Assembly: GCA_965197635.1 (NCBI GenBank)
Contig: CBDANN010000008.1
Location: forward strand, 744,001 to 808,000
DNA length: 64,000 bases
Origin: Bin87 sp965197635
Lineage (GTDB): Bacteria > Chloroflexota > Dehalococcoidia > Lucifugimonadales > UBA3495
Direction of reading: 5' to 3'
Shown piece by piece: positions 54,354 through 63,026 of the stretch. Position numbers and translations under genes: made by a program. The stretch's first letter is position 1. Each line of letters begins with the position of its first letter. The notes beneath the pieces were generated by a model. It worked only from the letters and a program-made list of their open reading frames with translations. It had not been told where the DNA came from and did not search any database.

Positions 54354-54369
54354 CCTGGTCAAGGGCTCG
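54354..54369 (-). repeat. TTGGTC-like micro-insert in ISAs1, after DGQTLRRSYD
   Basis: Plus strand CCTGGTCAAGGGCTCG, followed by TTGGGCAAGATCAT, which may be a second diverged copy. Similar to the second insert of IS66. Confidence 0.65.
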
Positions 54370-55430
54370 CTTGGGCAAGATCATAAGAACGGCGCAACGT
54401 CTGCCCGTCCACCGCCAACACTCCCTGGCAGCCCTGGGCAAACTGCCGCATAAACCCCAGCAACCACGGCCGGAAAGCCGCCGGGTCCAGTTGGGCCAAG
54501 ACCCGGGAGCAGGTGTCGTGGCTGGGAATGCCATTTTCCAGTTCCAGAAAGGACTGCAGAAACTCCCGTTGGGCGTGGCCAAAGAGTTCCAGGTCAGTGC
54601 CGGTCTGGCCGCCGCAGACGATGGTGCATCAGGCAATGACCAGGATGCCATGGAGCGAATGCCGGCGGGCATTGCTGGCCCGGGGGCCTTCCAGTTCGGC
54701 GAATAGGTCCGCTAACTCGGCCATGGTTTCTTCCCCGCCCCGCTAAGTTCCACCACATCATACCGAACTCCCCAGTTTTCATATGCGATAGCCCTGCACA
54801 GGACGGCCTCTTCGAACCTTCCCGTATTTGTCCCGTTCGACAAGATGGCGAGGATCAGAAACCGTTTTTTGGAGTAGATGGTGTCATTGGTTGGGGGACG
54901 CAGACCTTTGGAAAAGAGGCTTGGAGGTATCGTTAGCTGCGCCTCGGACCGAGGCTGGATGGACTTGCGTCAGCCTTGTGGTTGGCGCCGATCCGGTGTT
55001 TGCGGTATTGGTTTTCTCGCCAGAGGTTTCTAACCCATTCGGTAGCATGCCTAAAGGTTTCTGGCATTGTAAATCTTCCGTTGGCATTGCCGCGAATGCC
55101 GGTGTTTCTAAACCAAGGCCAAGGTGGGATGTGCATTTGGAGGGTGTTGGGAATCAAACCGGGAGTTTCGCAAGAGTGTTGCGCTCCTTGACTGCAGTAC
55201 GGTCCGGCAGCGCCGTTCACCTCGCCTTTGCGGGCAGTCAGACCCGACAGGAATTTGCCGACCCTCTCCTGCACCGCCGCCTTGCTGCGCAGGCACAGAT
55301 TGCCCGTAGTTTCCTCTCTCGCCCAGCCCCAGATGGCCTCAGCGGCGTTGCAGTCCGGGCGGTAGCCCGGCAGGTTTACCAGCCGCAACTCAAGGCCGGG
55401 CGTCCTGAGATACTCCCGCACCGCCTCGCC

Positions 55431-55447
55431 AGATTTTTGACCAATCT
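55431..55447 (-). repeat. TTGGTC micro-insert in IS630-like element, after the second catalytic Asp
   Basis: AGATTTTTGACCAATCT on the plus strand; arms AGATT/AATCT are fully complementary. It replaces CCGGG after DNAPAH, net +13. Confidence 0.85.
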
Positions 55448-55860
55448 TGCGCTGGGGCGTTGTCCCAGATCACGTTCAGCCAGCCGCCGTGTCTCTCCAG
55501 CAACTGTTCCAGGAAGGCCGCAGCCGTTTCGCTGTTGCTGTTGCCCTCCAGTTCCATCTCTTCCACCGCCCCCGTCTCCAGGCACACCGCCGAATAATAG
55601 CTGGCCCTTTCGCCGTAGCTCGGGCTGCTCGAGTCCACCAACGCCGGTTCACCTTGCAGTACCCACTGGCCCCGCAGTTCGGCGTCCGCCCGGAAGTGGG
55701 CCTCGTCAGCGCAGAATATCTTTCCGCCAGTGCGTCCCGCCTCGACCGGCAGAGCGGCGTACTCCGCCACGAAGGTCTCCCGTTTGGCTTCGTCCGCCTT
55801 GACCAAGCGCTTTTTTGGGCCTCTGGAAGGCAAATCCCAACCGGTGCAGGTAGTAACGTC

Positions 55861-55881
55861 ACCCCGTACTTGATACGGGGT
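55861..55881. repeat. Palindromic repeat inserted in the IS630-like transposase
   Basis: ACCCCGTA-CTTGA-TACGGGGT, 8-bp perfect arms, inside about 26 extra bases between the codons for RRSCL and YLHRLG. Confidence 0.8.
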
Positions 55882-56396
55882 CAGACAACTGCGGCGGCTC
55901 AAGCTGACCCCGAAGCACTCCAAAACATACTGCCGAACCACCTTCCAATACCAGTTGGCCAATTCGATACGCTACGTGGCGGGTGGCTGTTGCACCGCCC
56001 CTTTCAACTCCTCCTGCTGCGCTTGATCAAGGGCGGGGGGGAACCTCCGGTCTGCTCGAATATCAGGGCGGCAGGTCCTCTCTCACCGAAGGCCGACACC
56101 CCACCGACCAATGGTGTGGGGGTCTCGCTCCAGGGCCTCCGCAGTGGCCGCTGCCGTCAAGCCCTGGGCCAGCAGCAGCATGGCGTACCATCGCTCCCGC
56201 TCCCGGGGCGTGGGCGCCAGAATCATCCTCCGGCGCAGGTCCTTGACCCCCATCTGCCATTGTTCCGGAGACCGGCCTAGCTCTCTCACGCCCATCACTA
56301 ACCCCTTGCAACTCCCGAAACTATGCAACCCAACTGGCCCCAATTTACCCCTATCACCCTGCACATTTCACCTTGGCTTTGGTTTAGGTCCGAAAC

Positions 56397-56747
56397 CAAG
56401 GTTGATCAGACGCCATGACCGGGCACCCGCGGTCCCCTGTATATTATTGTCCGCGAGCGTGGCTGATACCGTACCGCCCTGTACAGTAACGTGGTCTATC
56501 GTAAATTTGTCCTCAAAATGTCCCACATTAGAGCACCATTGCGGACGGTACGGCCCTATTTGATACTAAGCCTGAGTTCGCAATCAGACCTTATCGAGAA
56601 AATGGTGCCGAGGGAGGGACTCGATGGTAGCGGTATTTTCGCGTGCTGTACAGTGTTGTGGATTGAGATTTTGTACTCAAATCTACGGTTTTGATGATGT
56701 GGAGTTCTCTGGCTTGCTGAGAATTTGTCCGGCAACTGTCCGGCAAT
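56397..56747. other. Region between IS630-like element and integrase, with att site
   Basis: 350 bases, no gene recognised. It contains the tRNA-end-like sequence described next. Confidence 0.5.
56603..56624 (-). other. Probable attachment site: 3' end of a tRNA gene
   Basis: Reading leftwards TCGAGTCCCTCCCTCGGCAC(CA) is the T-arm and acceptor end of a tRNA including CCA, with no tRNA body around it. It lies 124 bases past the integrase stop, where att copies are expected. Confidence 0.65.
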
Positions 56748-57875
56748 TCACGCCGCCGGTTCCATGACGTCAGAGAATACTTCTGCGGTTTCCTTCTGCC
56801 AACCGGGCAAACAGTGTGCATACACCTCCATGGTGATTTTCGGACTGGAGTGCCCGATCCGCTTTGAGACGACGACCGGGTTCTCCCTGGCCTGTAGGGT
56901 GACGGTGGCATGGAAGTGCCGGAGGCTCCTCAGGGTCACGCCTGGGCAGCCTGCTTGTTCCGCCAAGGTCCTCACCGCGTACCTGATGTTGTTGGGGTGT
57001 GTCCAACTCACTTGGTCGGCGCGTGGGAACAGTTTTTCTGGAGGGCTGATGCCCAACTTCGCGGCCAGCGCGCGCTGTTGGTCCCTGTAGCGGTGGAGGA
57101 TTTTGACTGTTCGATGGTCGAGGTCGACGACACGTTGCCCGCTTTCGGTCTTCGGGGACACAAGCAAAATGCCGGCCTTGGCGTGGACCACCGATTGCGC
57201 CACCAGAATCTGCATTTTGTCCAGGTCGATGTGCTTCCACTCCAGCGCGAGGGCCTCGCCTCGGCGCATTCCCGTGTAAGCGATCACGTGAATGCACACC
57301 CAGAGCGGGTGTTTCTTTTCCTCAGCGAGTTCTAACAGGGCTTGGACCTCTTTGACTTCCGGAATGTAGGCTTCGCTTTTTGGGACCGTCGGGGGCGACA
57401 CCAAGGCCACCGGGTTCCTGGTGATGAGTTCAAGGCGCAGAGCATGTTTCATGGCCCCGTTCAATATTCCGTGAGCCAGTCCGACGCCTTTGGGCTCCAT
57501 GCCATTGTGTAGTAGCTGGGTTTCGAAGTCCTGCACATGTCCCGGGGAGAGTTTAGTCAACTCTATGCGCCCTAGAGCGGGCTTGATGTGCTTGTTGATG
57601 ATGCCCTCGTACCGGTCGATTGTTTTCTGTTTGCCGTTGGGGAGGATGATTTTCTCATTCATCCACTTGTCCAGCCATTCGCCCAGCCTGTACTTGGTTT
57701 TCGCCGGAGTGATGCCTCGATCCATTTCCGACAAGATTTCCCTTTGCCGACGCTGGGCTTCTGCCTTCGTGCCTTTTATGGTCTCCCAGATGCGGATGCG
57801 TTTTCCTTCGTCGTCTCGTCCCAGGAACACAGAAATTTCCCATGAGTCCTTTGATCGCTTCCTGATACTAGCCAT
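56748..57875 (-). CDS. Site-specific tyrosine integrase, intact
   Basis: 375 aa. N-terminal arm and SAM-like core-binding domain (WLDKWMNEKIILPNGKQKTI), then the catalytic domain: YTGMRRGEALALEWKHID (Arg), TLRSLRHFHATVTLQ (His-x-x-Arg type), GHSSPKITMEVYAHCLP (His and nucleophilic Tyr). Tn916/phage integrase type. The excisionase gene lay just upstream before the IS insertion. Ribosome site GGGAGG before the ATG. Catalyses integration of the 56.6-kb-onward element. Confidence 0.93.
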   Translation of the reverse strand: MASIRKRSKDSWEISVFLGRDDEGKRIRIWETIKGTKAEAQRRQREILSEMDRGITPAKTKYRLGEWLDKWMNEKIILPNGKQKTIDRYEGIINKHIKPALGRIELTKLSPGHVQDFETQLLHNGMEPKGVGLAHGILNGAMKHALRLELITRNPVALVSPPTVPKSEAYIPEVKEVQALLELAEEKKHPLWVCIHVIAYTGMRRGEALALEWKHIDLDKMQILVAQSVVHAKAGILLVSPKTESGQRVVDLDHRTVKILHRYRDQQRALAAKLGISPPEKLFPRADQVSWTHPNNIRYAVRTLAEQAGCPGVTLRSLRHFHATVTLQARENPVVVSKRIGHSSPKITMEVYAHCLPGWQKETAEVFSDVMEPAA

Positions 57876-58040
57876 CGTCGACCTCCCTGTGGTGATTCCC
57901 GACGGTGTTCCATGTGTCGTCGGCCTACGGAGTTTAGGGGATCCGCGCCCCCCACTACCAGCCGGTCGTCTAGTACTACAGTCGCGCTTACTTTTGGTAG
58001 GATAGGCCCATGATTACTGTTGAGAGCGGAGGGGTTGGAA

Positions 58041-59252
58041 ATGGGTCAGACATTACTGGAGCGAGAGGCCGTGCTGGAGGAAACGCTGGACTGGGAGGCT
58101 GGGCTCCAGGCGCTGCACGGGCGTATCGCGTCGCGTTTCAGCCGCAGTGAGTCTCGGCAGCGGGCGCTGGCGTACCTGAAAGGATTGCTGGGGTCGGTGG
58201 AGCGCAAGAACGGGTGGCAGTTGGCGGAATATGCTGGCGACGCCACGCCCGACGGTGTGCAGCGTCTGCTGGCGGTGTACCACTGGGACGCGGACCAGGT
58301 GCGGGACGACCTGCAAGGGTACGTGGTGGAGCATCTGGGCGACCCCGGCGGGGTGCTGGTGGTGGATGAGACGGGGTTTCTGAAGCAAGGCCAGAAGTCG
58401 GTGGGGGTGAAGCGTCAGTACAGCGGCACGGCGGGGAAGGTGGAGAACTGTCAGATCGGGGTGTTCCTGGCCTATGGCAGCCGACGGGGCGCGGCCTTTC
58501 TGGATCGGGAGCTGTATCTGCCCCAGGAGTGGGCGGAGGATGTGGAGCGACGGCGGGAAGCGGGAGTGCCCCAGGACGTGGTCTTTCATACCAAAGCACA
58601 ACTGGCTCAGGAGATGATCGCCCGCGCGGTGGCGGTTGGGGTGCCCTTTGCCTGGGTAACTGGGGATACGGTGTACGGCAATGCGATTGGTCAAAGATCG
58701 TGTCAACTGCGACGGTGGCTGGAGGAACAGCGCCTGTCCTACGTGCTGGCGGTGAAGAACAACGAGCCGCTGTGGGCGGATACGGAGGATGGCTCGGCAC
58801 AGGTGGCAGCCCGTGAACTGGCCCAGCAGATACCCGATGACCGGTGGCAACGTCTGAGCGCTGGGGAGGGCAGCAAGGGGCCGCGCCTCTACGATTGGGG
58901 TTGGTTGCCGATAGGACCCTGGTCAGCACTGGATCAGGGGCGTTGGCTGCTGGTGCGTCGCAGCATTGCCGATCCTGAGGAGCTGGCCTACTACGCCTGT
59001 TTTGGCGCAGCGGAAACGCCGCTGGCGGAACTGGTGCGCGTGGCTGGCACCCGGTGGATCATCGAAGACGCCTTCAAGGAGGCCAAACAGGAGGTGGGGC
59101 TGGATGAGTATGAGGTGCGCCTGTGGGTCGGCTGGCACCGGCACATCACCCTGGCCCTGCTGGCCCATGCCTTTCTGGCGGTAATCCGGTCCTATGCCGC
59201 CGGTGGCGACGGTAAAAGGGGGATATGTTCCCGGGAGAACTCATCCCACTGA
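58041..59252 (+). CDS. IS701 family transposase (copy C)
   Basis: 403 aa from ATG 58041 (GGAGGGG upstream). VVDETGFLKQGQKSVGVKRQ (Asp), WVTGDTVYGN (second Asp), AVKNNEPLW, RWIIEDAFKEAKQEVGLDEY (Glu). It lacks the second and third micro-inserts of copies A and B, but carries the first: VYGN is followed by AIGQRSC before QLRRWLEEQ. The frame stays open because the net change is a multiple of three. Whether the enzyme works with this loop is unknown. Confidence 0.88.
   Translation: MGQTLLEREAVLEETLDWEAGLQALHGRIASRFSRSESRQRALAYLKGLLGSVERKNGWQLAEYAGDATPDGVQRLLAVYHWDADQVRDDLQGYVVEHLGDPGGVLVVDETGFLKQGQKSVGVKRQYSGTAGKVENCQIGVFLAYGSRRGAAFLDRELYLPQEWAEDVERRREAGVPQDVVFHTKAQLAQEMIARAVAVGVPFAWVTGDTVYGNAIGQRSCQLRRWLEEQRLSYVLAVKNNEPLWADTEDGSAQVAARELAQQIPDDRWQRLSAGEGSKGPRLYDWGWLPIGPWSALDQGRWLLVRRSIADPEELAYYACFGAAETPLAELVRVAGTRWIIEDAFKEAKQEVGLDEYEVRLWVGWHRHITLALLAHAFLAVIRSYAAGGDGKRGICSRENSSH
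58684..58700 (+). repeat. TTGGTC micro-insert 1 of IS701 copy C
   Basis: CGATTGGTCAAAGATCG, the form closest to consensus with CGAT/ATCG arms, in frame after VYGN. Confidence 0.78.
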
Positions 59253-59421
59253 CCGTGCCCGAGGTCAGACGACTGCTATGCCGGCTGCGGTGGCTGCCAC
59301 GGGGCAGTCCCAGATTGACCATCCATTGGTCAGGCTGGAGACGGCGGCACCAGGCCCGGGCCATGCAATGTCACTACCGGAGACACCTTCAGACACCTGT
59401 TCCTCAAGCGCGACTGTAATA

Positions 59422-59651
59422 CTATGCCGCCGGTGGCGACGGTAAAAGGGGGATAGGTTCGTGGGAGAACTCATCCCACTGACCGTGCCCGAGGTCAGAC
59501 GGTTGCTGTGCCGGCTGCTGTGGCTGCCACGGGGCAGTCCTGCCCTGACCATCCACTGTTCGGGATGGAGACGGCGGCACCAGGCCCGGGCCATGCAATG
59601 TCACTACCGGAGACGCCTTCAGACACCTTCATCACAAGCGCGACTGTAGTA
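59422..59651 (+). mobile_element. 3' remnant of another IS701 copy
   Basis: About 230 bases that repeat 59193-59421 with a few changes and end in a good terminal repeat (CAAGCGCGACTGTAGTA) followed by CTAG. Probably left by recombination between two IS701 copies. Confidence 0.85.
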
Positions 59652-59654
59652 CTA

Positions 59655-60872
59655 GTACCGTTTCAATCTGATCTTGTCGGATAGATATGTTGGAGCTTAC
59701 GGCGAGCATCTTTGGTGGTAAACCGCCAGTCTATGGCTAATCTTGCTGCGTTGCGCTCGCGTTCGAGCGCCGCAACCTCTCGCCGCAGCTCCGCCTCATC
59801 GCTGATACGGCGGTTCAGACATCCCCTGCTGAAGACGCTCAACTCGATCTCAGCCATCGGCAACCGGTCTCAGCCAGCTGCCGTGCGTGGGAGTGTAATG
59901 AAACTCGAGGCGTTGGGCGATGCGCCGAGCTTCGGATGGCTCAAATGCTTCGTAGAGCGCGCCGAGCTGGTGGGTGTTGAGGTTGTCCAGTACCAGCCTG
60001 ACCACCTCGGCATCAGGGTATACCTCGTCCACCAGCCACCGCATCTGGTGCGCGAAGTCTACGGCAGTGCGGCGCTCGGTCACCTCCACATGTCTCCAGC
60101 CACCCCTCGGCTCACAGATCATGAACAGGTTCCGGGTCCCGTTACGCTGGTACTCGGTGTCATAGCGTGCCACCCGTCCCGGGGCAGCCTCCAGGGGCGG
60201 ACGCACCGCTCCAGTCAATTGCCGGGAGGTCTCGTCGAAACACACTACCGGACGCTCCGGATGGTACGCCTGTTGGTACAGGTCCAGCACGTCCTCCAGC
60301 CGCGCCACGAACTCCCCGCTCACCTTGGGGATACACCACTCCTGCTTCTGCCACGGCTTGAGTTCGTTTTTTTGAGCATCTGGCGCACCGTCTCCAGGGA
60401 GATGCTATCGGCAAACTCCAACTCCACCACCTGGTCGGCCAACAACTGGAGTGTCCAGTGCGTGTGCCCTTCGGGCGCGGCGCTGCACGCAATGGCGATC
60501 AGGTGCGCTTCCTGCTTGCCGTCCAGCTTGCGCTCCTGGCCCGGCCGCGGTCGGTCATTGATGGCGGCCTCAAGTCCTTCCTCCACGTACCGCTTCCGCG
60601 CTCTGGCGACCGTGGCCGCGTTGACCAACAGCACATCGGCTATCTCACGGTCCCGAAGCCCCTGGTCAGCCTTGAGCAGCGACAGCGCACGCTTCACGGT
60701 GCGCACTGACGCCTTGCCGCGCTGGGACACCTCATTGAGACGGGAGCGTTCGGCCTCGGTCAGCTCTACTTTATACTTGATGGCAGCCATGGCTGGGCAC
60801 TTCCTCACACAAAGATCATGCCCAAGTATGGCTGCTTTCTTATATTCTTACAAATCTACCTGGCAACGGTAC
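59655..60872 (-). mobile_element. IS630 family element, copy 2
   Basis: 1218 bp between TA duplications (59653-59654, 60873-60874), ends as in copy 1. Inserted in the CTAG that ends the IS701 remnant. Confidence 0.92.
59663..60790 (-). pseudogene. IS630 family transposase, frameshifted before the catalytic Glu (copy 2)
   Basis: Same protein as copy 1 (ATG 60790, A7 slippery site) with a single 17-bp unit. In HGSWLNMAEIELS the codons before MAEIE are changed: GACCGGTTGCCG stands where copy 1 has AC, net +10, so the frame is lost just before the presumed catalytic Glu. The replaced sequence does not contain the TTGGTC core. Confidence 0.88.
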
Positions 60873-61099
60873 TAGGCTTCCTCGGCTTGGATGTTGTCCA
60901 TGTTGTTGGTGTTGTTGGTATCGTCCCCGGCTGGCGCCCCGACCAGCCGTTCCAGTTCCCGGCGGGGTATCAGGATGCGTACGCCGAGCCTGATGGACTT
61001 GATGCGGCCGGCCCGGATCTCCTCCCGTACCATCCATTGGCTGACGCCGAGGGCACCGGCGGCTTCCTTCACGCTGTAGGCGATGCGTTCGGTCTCCAT
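60872..61099 (-). CDS. Excisionase-like helix-turn-helix protein
   Basis: 75 aa from ATG 61099 (AGGAG 5 bases upstream). ERIAYSVKEAAGALGVSQWM, VREEIRAGRIKSIRLGVRIL, IPRRELERLVG is the MerR/Xis-like HTH_17 excisionase domain; a 20-residue Asn/Glu tail follows. The stop TAG lies in the CTAG used by the IS insertions. Before insertion it stood about 100 bases upstream of the integrase in the same direction, a classic xis-int pair. Confidence 0.85.
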   Translation of the reverse strand: METERIAYSVKEAAGALGVSQWMVREEIRAGRIKSIRLGVRILIPRRELERLVGAPAGDDTNNTNNMDNIQAEEA

Positions 61100-61319
61100 C
61101 TTCACTCCTGTGGCGTGTCAATGTTTGCTGTGTGGCCACGCAGCTTTTGGAGTGAATGTAGCGAAAACCCGCCCGCGAACAGCGATCCCTTTCGCGCCTG
61201 GCGTCCCGGCGGAGCAAAAATGAAAAACAGCGTCTCGGCACGCGCCGAAACGCGTGTTCGTGTACTTGGTGAAAACCGGTCGGTCCGTGCTTTCCGCACG
61301 CCATCAGATTTGGGTAGAG

Positions 61320-61490
61320 TTAGTGGCATCCCGTGATCACCTGCTTCATGAGCGACTCGTGAAGGTACCGGTCCCGGACGTCGGGCTTTACGGAACCGTT
61401 GTGGTCCAGGTCCAGGCACGTGTGGCGGGCGGTCATGCTCGGGTCGTCCTTGCGGCCGCCGCATTCGCAGTGGTGCCGGAAGGCGCCCAT
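61320..61490 (-). CDS. Small Cys/His protein, 56 aa, uncertain
   Basis: ATG 61490: MGAFRHHCECGGRKDDPSMT, ARHTCLDLDHNGSVKPDVRD, RYLHESLMKQVITGCH. The HHCECGG and HTC residues could hold a metal. GCGGG lies just before the start. No family recognised; upstream of xis in the element. Confidence 0.35.
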   Translation of the reverse strand: MGAFRHHCECGGRKDDPSMTARHTCLDLDHNGSVKPDVRDRYLHESLMKQVITGCH

Positions 61491-61526
61491 GTCCCGCGTT
61501 GACCAGATTCGCTGAATTGCCGTCGA

Positions 61527-61745
61527 TTAGTTTTGCCGGTTCATTTCCTCTGACTGACTCCGCTGCTGGGCTGCATCGATCCGGTAGCTGGGAACGTACA
61601 ACTCCAGGATGGCGGAGTGATGCACCCCCCCGTCAATCGCTGCGGTGGCCATGGGGTTGGCGAAGATGCGTTCCCACTCCGAGAAAACCAGGTTGGACGT
61701 GATGATGGAGTCGGCCAGGGCCATCGTCAAGAGTCGGATTTTCAT
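61527..61745 (-). pseudogene. istB: IstB-type ATPase C-terminal fragment
   Basis: About 72 codons: ADSIITSNLVFSEWERIFAN, PMATAAIDGGVHHSAILELY, VPSYRIDAAQQ. The I-T-S-N-x-x-F-S-E-W and V-x-H-H-S motifs are the C-terminal end of IstB. The N-terminal ATPase part is absent, so this is a remnant of a third IS21 copy. Confidence 0.75.
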
Positions 61746-62309
61746 GGTGTTGTTGCTGTGATTCCTTTTCGTGAATAGGGGTGGTGGGGTGCGTTTTTGG
61801 GTCCGTCCGGGCCCTGAACACGGGCTTCCGGCGGGCTACGGCTCGAATTGGGGGTCAGACCCGCCTCAAAAAGTCGCCGATAAGGCCCCAAGACGGGGGT
61901 TGAGAAGCCACTTCAGCGAAAAGACGACTGGCGGATCGGGATTCCGCTGAAATGGCCTGAGAACCCCCATTTTGTAAATCTGCGCCGGCCCGTCCAACAT
62001 CCCGAGTAGGCTATAGTACTCCGGCCGGCGCGGCCTATGCCGACAACCTGCTCGCTTCGGACGGTTGAATTATCAAGAAGCCCGGAACTACTGGCGTGGG
62101 GGACACCGGGCATTGCCGTGTTTCGCGGGTCGTAAGAAAATGCCTACCACTGCCCGTATGGACGCGGGCAGGGCGGCCCGGGACGTTACAGCGCGCGCTC
62201 TAGCTACCAGCAACTCAGCTGTCTCTCTACCACGGTTCCCGCTGTGTTCTTACTCCTATTTTAGCCATCGGCGCCGTACATCCGACATCAATGGAGAGGT
62301 AAGGTACCC
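61746..62309. other. Intergenic region, nothing recognised
   Basis: About 560 bases with no gene I can support on either strand. It must carry the promoter of the membrane protein gene at 62310. Confidence 0.5.
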
Positions 62310-62876
62310 GTGCAAAACGAATTCCCGTTTACACCCGTAGACCGATGCAGGCGGTGCCGTCTCTATCGCCCCCTTACGCATTTCCCGTGGGAAGACAAGG
62401 GTCTCTTCATGAGAGAGCAATCTCGGTATTGCCACGATTGCTATGACATCCACCACCGGGAACGAGACGCTGCCCGCTGGAAAATCGCGAGGGCCTGCGG
62501 GTTGGAGTTGATGGGTCTCATCGGCGTGATATTGCTGGCGAAGCTGGCCGGACCCGTCTGGTGGTGGCTTCTGATTCCTCTGGGCGTCTGGACAGGTGTC
62601 AAAACAGCGCGATACCTGCGCCGCCTCGGCGCGAGTGTCTTGGCCGGGGCGGAAAGGGAAATGGAGGAGGCTTACCTGAGAGGCCTTGAGAGGGGAGAGC
62701 GGAAGTGGCGGGCTGAACTCCGAGCGGAATTGGAGACGCGTGGTTTGCCCATCTCCGGCGCCATCGGGGAGTTTTTGAACGGGGGCATGGAGCTGGATGA
62801 CTTGCCGGAAGAGGATGGGGACCTCATGTTTCCCGTCGTCCGTGCCGTCCTCAAACGCCACGGCGTCGAGGTTTAG
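62310..62876 (+). CDS. Membrane protein with N-terminal zinc-knuckle-like cysteines
   Basis: 188 aa from GTG 62310 (GAGAGGTAAGG upstream). CRRCRLYRPLTHFPWE and YCHDCYDIHHRERD resemble the HNH-like C-x-x-C pairs of small zinc domains; then two hydrophobic segments (LELMGLIGVILLAKLAGPVW, WWLLIPLGVW) and a long charged helical region. Function unknown; cargo of the second integrated element. Confidence 0.6.
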   Translation: MQNEFPFTPVDRCRRCRLYRPLTHFPWEDKGLFMREQSRYCHDCYDIHHRERDAARWKIARACGLELMGLIGVILLAKLAGPVWWWLLIPLGVWTGVKTARYLRRLGASVLAGAEREMEEAYLRGLERGERKWRAELRAELETRGLPISGAIGEFLNGGMELDDLPEEDGDLMFPVVRAVLKRHGVEV

Positions 62877-63026
62877 CGCGCCCACCTGACTCCAGTCGCG
62901 TCGGTCGGTACGTTCCTGACCACCGCCGAGCACGAACGATCCCACCCGCCGCCGTCGACAGCGTCACAACGGCGGAGACCGGGTTGGCACCACGGTCTTG
63001 GCTAGACTATCCACTAACCGGGGCTC

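Larger units (their letters stand above)
53527..54724 (-). pseudogene. ISAs1 (H-repeat type) transposase, multiply broken
   Basis: ATG 54724: MAELADLFAELEGPRASNAR, then a TGA inside LVIA-stop-CTIVCGG, LENGIPSHDTCSRVLAQLD, VLAVDGQTLRRSYD (first Asp), VTADAMRCQ (second Asp), RYYLLSQAFPPEGFNDIARG, HWGIENRLHWVLDVT (Glu region). Breaks: the TGA, micro-insert at 54354-54369 after SYD, a 21-bp tandem duplication at 54200-54241, and micro-inserts at 53949-53965 and 53714-53731. Confidence 0.88.
53521..54797 (-). mobile_element. ISAs1 family element, decayed
   Basis: 1277 bp between perfect 18-bp inverted repeats GCAGGGCTATCGCATATG (53521-53538) and its complement (54780-54797). No target duplication is seen. 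Confidence 0.9.
55108..56304 (-). pseudogene. IS630 family transposase, broken by palindrome and micro-insert
   Basis: ATG 56304: MGVRELGRSPEQWQMGVKDL, helix-turn-helix GLTAAATAEALERDPHTIGR; then ELANWYWKVVRQYVLECFGV, FCADEAHFRADAEL (first Asp), VIWDNAPA (second Asp), YRPDCNAAEAIWGWA (Glu). Frames change after TIGRW, at a palindromic repeat (55861-55881) after RRSCL, and at micro-insert 55431-55447 directly after DNAPA. Confidence 0.85.
55104..56396 (-). mobile_element. IS630-like element, decayed (copy 3, different type)
   Basis: About 1.29 kb between imperfect inverted repeats: GTTTCTAAACCAAGGCCAAG (55104) and, inverted, GTTTCGGACCTAAACCAAAG (to 56396). A TA duplication is not clear. Confidence 0.65.
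57974..59421 (+). mobile_element. IS701 family element, copy C (intact frame)
   Basis: 1448 bp, ends TACTACAGTCGCGCTTA and CAAGCGCGACTGTAATA (inverted, two mismatches). CTAG at 57970-57973 on the left; on the right a 3' remnant of another copy follows directly. Confidence 0.9.

Noticed and set aside
61102..61464. 120-codon minus-strand frame upstream of xis
   Set aside because: No ribosome site, Arg/Pro-rich composition typical of a GC shadow; it runs into the xis leader.
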